In this document: piece by piece, positions 60,592 to 64,000 of the stretch
Numbering within the stretch: the first letter of the stretch is position 1
How the letters are laid out: every line of letters starts with the position of its first letter
Source of the DNA: Methanofollis fontis
GTDB lineage: Archaea; Halobacteriota; Methanomicrobia; Methanomicrobiales; Methanofollaceae
Length of the DNA: 64,000 nucleotides
Assembly (NCBI RefSeq): GCF_004297185.1
Contig: NZ_PGCL01000003.1
Location: 62,001-126,000, forward strand
Direction: 5' to 3'
Made by a program: the position numbers and the translations under genes
The notes under the pieces: model-generated
Database searches by the model: none
What the model was told of the DNA's origin: nothing
Seen by the model: only the letters and a program-made list of their open reading frames with translations

Positions 60592-62094
60592 TTATCTGGG
60601 CTGGATAAACCCGCCGGTGAGGGTGGCGTCGAGCACCCGGTGGTCGGTCTTCTGCGTCGCCAGACTGACCACCACCATGGCGACCGCCGAGAGGATCACC
60701 GCATACAGGCTGAAGTGGACCGGCAGTTTCTCGACCACGTAGTACCAGTAGCCGAGCGCACCCCCGGAAACAAGGCCGATGGCCATCGAGGCCAGGGCGC
60801 CCTCCCGCGTCGCACCCCGCCAGTAGAGACCGGCCAGCAGGGGGACGGCAAAGGTGGAGAGCATGATCCCGATGCCCGACCACATCAGCCATGCAAGCAT
60901 ATCTGGCGGGTTGACGGCGAGCAGCAGGGTCCCGCCGGCGGCAATCACCACCGAGACACGCGAGACCAGCAGCACCTCCCGGTCGTCTGCCGACGGTCTG
61001 AAGACGTTCTTCCAGATATCCCATGCGAACATCGAACCCACGGTGAGCATCAGGCGGTCGGTCGTCGACATCACGGCGGCGAGAACGATCACCGCGAAGA
61101 ACGACCAGACCCAGAGGTTCGGGATGGCGTACTCGATGCCCGAGACAAAGATGAAGTCCGAGGCGTTCGAGACATCGGGCAGGACGATGCTCCCCTCCTC
61201 GACCAGCACCCGACCGGCAAAACCGGCGAATTTCACCAGCACGATGACCACGGCGTAGACGGCGAAGGCGATGAGCGGCGACCACCTGAAGTAGCTCTCC
61301 TGTTTTGCGGCGAGCACGTTGTTGATCACGTGCGGGGCGCAGGCGAGCCCGACCGTGAGCAGCAGCCCGAACGAGAGGAGGAAGGCCGGAGTGAAGGTGT
61401 TCCCGGTGGTGAGATAGGGCTGCACCAGGGCCGGATCGATCCCGCCCATCACCTCATTGATATGCGTGAGCCCGCCGGCCTTTGCGATGAGGAGCGGGGC
61501 GATGGCGAGCACCCCGACGATCAGGAGACCGCCCTGGATCACCGTCGTCCACGAAACGGCATAGAGTCCGCCCACGACGGTGTATCCGGTGATGATGATC
61601 CCGGCCGCCAGCAGCGCCTGCCAGTGCGGGATCCCGAAGAGCCAGACGAGCACGATGGATATGGCGGTGTACTGCCCGATCAGGTAGATGAGAGAGACGA
61701 TGATGCCTGCAACGGCGGCAAGACTGCGCATCGCCTTCGGGCTCTCGAACCGGTTGGCAAAATAGTCCTCGACCGTCATGTAGTTGTTTTTCCGGGCGAT
61801 ACGATGGAGCTTCACCCCGAAGACGATGATGCAGAAGGAGGCGGCGAGCGGCACGAAGAGCTGCTCCCAGATGGAGGGCCACCCGGCATTAAAACCAAGC
61901 CCGCTCACCCCGAGAAGCGTCATCCCGGAACAGACCGACGAGATCATCAGGATGGTGAAGACCCAGAACCCCAGGGATCTCCCGGCAACGATATAATCTT
62001 CAGTATTGTGGATTTTACGGGATGCCCATGCCCCGATGACGATCAGAGTGATGAAGTAGAGTGCAACGATGGCCGCCGTCACCGGCTCGATCAT
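60592..62094 (-). CDS. Sodium:solute symporter (SSF family)
   Basis: A 500-aa membrane protein with 13 predicted helices. SSF signatures: EDYIVAGRSLGFWVF near the start, GFNAGWPSIWEQ, MTVEDYFANRF, and GGLYAVSWTTVIQGGLL, which is the family pattern for sodium-coupled symport (solute may be an organic acid, amino acid or sugar). A 35-aa membrane protein is encoded just upstream with a four-base overlap, the usual symporter plus small accessory protein arrangement. Confidence 0.92.
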   Translation of the reverse strand: MIEPVTAAIVALYFITLIVIGAWASRKIHNTEDYIVAGRSLGFWVFTILMISSVCSGMTLLGVSGLGFNAGWPSIWEQLFVPLAASFCIIVFGVKLHRIARKNNYMTVEDYFANRFESPKAMRSLAAVAGIIVSLIYLIGQYTAISIVLVWLFGIPHWQALLAAGIIITGYTVVGGLYAVSWTTVIQGGLLIVGVLAIAPLLIAKAGGLTHINEVMGGIDPALVQPYLTTGNTFTPAFLLSFGLLLTVGLACAPHVINNVLAAKQESYFRWSPLIAFAVYAVVIVLVKFAGFAGRVLVEEGSIVLPDVSNASDFIFVSGIEYAIPNLWVWSFFAVIVLAAVMSTTDRLMLTVGSMFAWDIWKNVFRPSADDREVLLVSRVSVVIAAGGTLLLAVNPPDMLAWLMWSGIGIMLSTFAVPLLAGLYWRGATREGALASMAIGLVSGGALGYWYYVVEKLPVHFSLYAVILSAVAMVVVSLATQKTDHRVLDATLTGGFIQPR

Positions 62095-62198
62095 TCACCC
62101 CCCTCCCTGAATACGAGCGCCCATGCAAAAAGGGCAATGATGACTCCAAGGAAGGCGGTTCCAACGATGTAACAGGTTTCACAGGGTAAGCCGATCAT
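62091..62198 (-). CDS. Symporter small accessory membrane protein (35 aa)
   Basis: MIGLPCETCYIVGTAFLGVI and a further hydrophobic stretch (IALFAWALVF) to a charged end REGGE: one transmembrane helix. The stop overlaps the symporter ATG as ATGA, which couples their translation. Small proteins like this accompany many archaeal and bacterial SSF symporters and are thought to be needed for assembly. The transcript probably starts about 7 bases before the ATG, at the palindrome. Confidence 0.8.
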   Translation of the reverse strand: MIGLPCETCYIVGTAFLGVIIALFAWALVFREGGE

Positions 62199-62203
62199 AC
62201 TAC

Positions 62204-62222
62204 CATGACAATGTGTGTCATG
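62204..62222. promoter_or_regulatory. Operator-like palindrome upstream of symporter genes
   Basis: CATGACA-ATGTG-TGTCATG is a perfect 7-bp inverted repeat. The TATA element at 62228-62233 (GTTATATG on the minus strand) places the transcript start within it, so a bound repressor could control symporter expression. Confidence 0.55.
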
Positions 62223-62439
62223 CCAACATATAACATGATCGGCAGATCCCCTCTCAGCCATATGGCAGGACGGGATCAGGGATGGGCGTCATCAGCGTCG
62301 TGAGGCACTCTTTGTGGGCGCCTTCCGGCATTCCTCCGGCGATCCGCCGCCGTGCCCGGGACCATCACCCATGCACCCGCGCTCGGAACGGTCCTCACAG
62401 CGACTCTGAGAGGGAGGGGTCTCCCCCCCACACAAACCC

Positions 62440-62943
62440 CTAATTCTGGGATTTCGAGGACTTCGAGCCCCGGATCAGGGCGATCTTCCCGGTCCTCACG
62501 AACTCCCGGATCCCGTACTGGCGCAGGAGTCCCTCCAGGGCATCGATCTTGTCGCTGTCGCCAGTCACCTGGAGGATCACGCTCTTCGCCCCCACATCGA
62601 TGATATGGGCCCGGAATATGCTTGCGATCTGCATCACCTCTGCCCGGCTCTCACCGGGTTCGGCCGTCACCTTGATCAGGGCGAGTTCACGCTCGACCGT
62701 GCTCCGCTCCGTAATATCTGAGACCTTGATGATGTCGATGAGCTTGTTCAGCTGCTTCTTCACCTGCTCGACCTCGGCGTCGTCCCCGAGCACCACAATC
62801 GTCATCCGGCTCATGCCGGGTTCCTCGCAGGTGCCGACGGTGAGGCTCTCGATATTGAAGCCCCGGCGGGAGAAGAGGCCGGCGACGCGTGAGAGCACGC
62901 CGGCCCGGTTCTCCACCAGCACATGGAGCGTATGGGGCTTCAT
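62440..62943 (-). CDS. ilvN: Acetolactate synthase small (regulatory) subunit
   Basis: A 167-aa IlvN/IlvH protein. The N-terminal ACT domain (HTLHVLVENRAGVLSRVAGLFSRRGFNIESLTVG) and the C-terminal ALS_ss_C region (KVSDITERSTVERELALIKV then IFRAHIIDVG) are complete. It binds valine as feedback inhibitor and activates the catalytic subunit encoded just upstream, overlapping by four bases. Confidence 0.96.
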   Translation of the reverse strand: MKPHTLHVLVENRAGVLSRVAGLFSRRGFNIESLTVGTCEEPGMSRMTIVVLGDDAEVEQVKKQLNKLIDIIKVSDITERSTVERELALIKVTAEPGESRAEVMQIASIFRAHIIDVGAKSVILQVTGDSDKIDALEGLLRQYGIREFVRTGKIALIRGSKSSKSQN

Positions 62944-64000
62944 GCCTGCCTCCTCCCGATCATCTCGTTGATCGCCGCTCCGGCAGGCACCATCGGGAAG
63001 ACATTCGCCTCCCGGTCGATCCTGAAGTCCAGGACGAACGGCCCGTCCGATTCGAACGCCGCCTGCAGGGCCGGACGGACATCCTGGCGGTCCTCGACGC
63101 GGATACCGTCGACGCCATAGGCGCGGCCGATGCCGACGAAGTCCACCGGCGGGAGTTCGGTGTAGGAATACCGCCGGTCATAGAAGAGCTCCTGCCACTG
63201 CCGCACCATCCCGAGGTACATGTTGTTGAGGATGACGATCTTCACCGGGATGCGGTACTGGGCGACCGTGCCGAGCTCCTGGATGTTCATCTGGATGCTC
63301 CCGTCCCCGGCCACGTCCACGACCGTCTCCTCCGGTCGGGCGAAATGGGCACCGATCGCCGCCGGGAAGCCATAGCCCATCGTGCCGAGTCCGCCGGACG
63401 AGATCCAGGTCCGAGGGCGCCGGAAACAGTAGTGCTGCGCCGCCCACATCTGGTTCTGCCCGACCTCGGAGACGATGATCCCCGAACTCCCGAGGAGGTC
63501 GCTCATCTCCTGCAGGATATATGCGGGAGAGAGGGTGTCCTCCCCGTCGGAATGGGCGGCAGCGGACGCCTTCCAGCGGTGCACCCGTTCGAGCCAGCCG
63601 TCGCGCCCGTCCTGTCCTGCAAGGCGGTGGGTGATCGCCTCCAGGATCCGCCGGGCGTCCCCGACGATCGGGATATCGGCCGGTTTGTTCTTGCCGATCT
63701 CGGCCGGATCGATATCGATGTGGATGATCCGTGCATTCGGGGCGAAGGCATCGAGTTTCCCGGTGACCCGGTCGTCGAACCGGACGCCGACGGCGATGAG
63801 CAGGTCGCACTCGGTGACGGCATAGTTCGCCGCCTCGGTGCCGTGCATCCCGATCATGCCGAGGTTGAGGGGGTGGTCGCAGGAGAGCGCACCGAGCCCC
63901 ATCAGGGTGGTGGTGACCGGGATCACCATCAGTTCGGCAAGCCGCCTCACCTCCTCCGAGGCGCCGGAGGCGATCACGCCCCCGCCGACATAGAGGAGAG
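62940..64000 (-). CDS. ilvB: Acetolactate synthase large (catalytic) subunit, C-terminal part
   Basis: The gene runs off the right edge; 353 codons are present. Visible: the central domain (TTTLMGLGALSCDHPLNLGMIGMHG), then the C-terminal ThDP-binding domain with GGLGTMGYGFPAAIGA, GDGSIQMNIQELGTVAQYRIPVKIVILNNMYLGMVRQWQ, and QMWAAQHY. It condenses pyruvate for valine, leucine and isoleucine synthesis. It overlaps ilvN as ATGA. The N-terminal catalytic Glu is outside the window. Confidence 0.97.
   Translation of the reverse strand, partial: LLYVGGGVIASGASEEVRRLAELMVIPVTTTLMGLGALSCDHPLNLGMIGMHGTEAANYAVTECDLLIAVGVRFDDRVTGKLDAFAPNARIIHIDIDPAEIGKNKPADIPIVGDARRILEAITHRLAGQDGRDGWLERVHRWKASAAAHSDGEDTLSPAYILQEMSDLLGSSGIIVSEVGQNQMWAAQHYCFRRPRTWISSGGLGTMGYGFPAAIGAHFARPEETVVDVAGDGSIQMNIQELGTVAQYRIPVKIVILNNMYLGMVRQWQELFYDRRYSYTELPPVDFVGIGRAYGVDGIRVEDRQDVRPALQAAFESDGPFVLDFRIDREANVFPMVPAGAAINEMIGRRQA

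Noticed and set aside
60640-62172. A 510-codon open frame opposite the symporter gene
   Set aside because: It is antisense to a clear membrane protein, its product is rich in His, Asp, Gly and Arg as GC-rich shadow frames are, and it has no motif.

Overview
This 64-kb window comes from a GC-rich euryarchaeal chromosome, most likely a methanogen of the Methanomicrobiales (Methanoculleus/Methanofollis-like; inferred from gene content, not from a search). Archaeal signs seen directly are an Orc1/Cdc6 protein, tRNA genes without encoded CCA, and many TATA boxes about 25 bases before the first codon, which implies leaderless transcripts. A HypD hydrogenase-maturation protein and the DUF134/MinD-ferredoxin/NifX-like cluster fit a hydrogenotrophic methanogen.

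Layout. 1-12.7 kb is housekeeping: an FKBP lipoprotein (cut by the edge), an MFS pump, a SagB-type nitroreductase, a USP-USP-GNAT fusion, IMPACT/YigZ, a blue-copper lipoprotein, a radical SAM protein, glutamate dehydrogenase, CutA, GNAT, SRAP, a small ribbon-helix-helix-like protein with three phased operators, SixA, a split YeeE/YedE sulfur transporter, Yip1 and a QueG-like Fe-S protein. 12.9-16.4 kb is a three-gene replicon-like module ending in a primase-helicase, with iteron-like repeats and hairpins inside the gene. An M50-like membrane protease follows, then a decayed second copy of the primase 3' end.

18.3-28.9 kb is the most remarkable stretch. The N-terminal stub of a GC-rich SNF2-type helicase runs, two bases after its stop, into an AT-rich, tightly overlapping four-gene operon (525, 721, 349 and 1777 aa). 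The last gene is a DUF1998 helicase of DruE type. The order and sizes recall Druantia type I genes B-C-D-E, but no DruA (DUF4338) is present. 29-39.8 kb continues as an accessory/defence region: HIT and HNH-nuclease genes, a Fe-S HhH-GPD-like protein, DUF3467 with a winged helix, a divergent Orc1/Cdc6, HicB, two MntA/HepT pairs and an AlbA-type regulator. The toxin-antitoxin and AlbA modules are separated by same-orientation copies of the 3' end of a small holin-like gene, which gives a cassette-like array.

40-64 kb returns mostly to core functions: a large PKD surface protein, a CNNM/CBS protein, a methyltransferase, a TetR regulator, NudC, a flavodoxin-ferredoxin, tRNA-Thr(GGT), a sugar-isomerase-like TIM barrel, the DUF134-MinD-MinD-NifX operon, a radical SAM protein, MscS, HypD, tRNA-Arg(CCG), a PHP protein, a DEAD-box RNA helicase, a sodium:solute symporter with a 35-aa accessory protein, and acetolactate synthase (ilvN, partial ilvB). 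Several gene relics (a beta-lactamase-family tail, a flavodoxin head, a 46-bp copy of an upstream gene) record past rearrangements.
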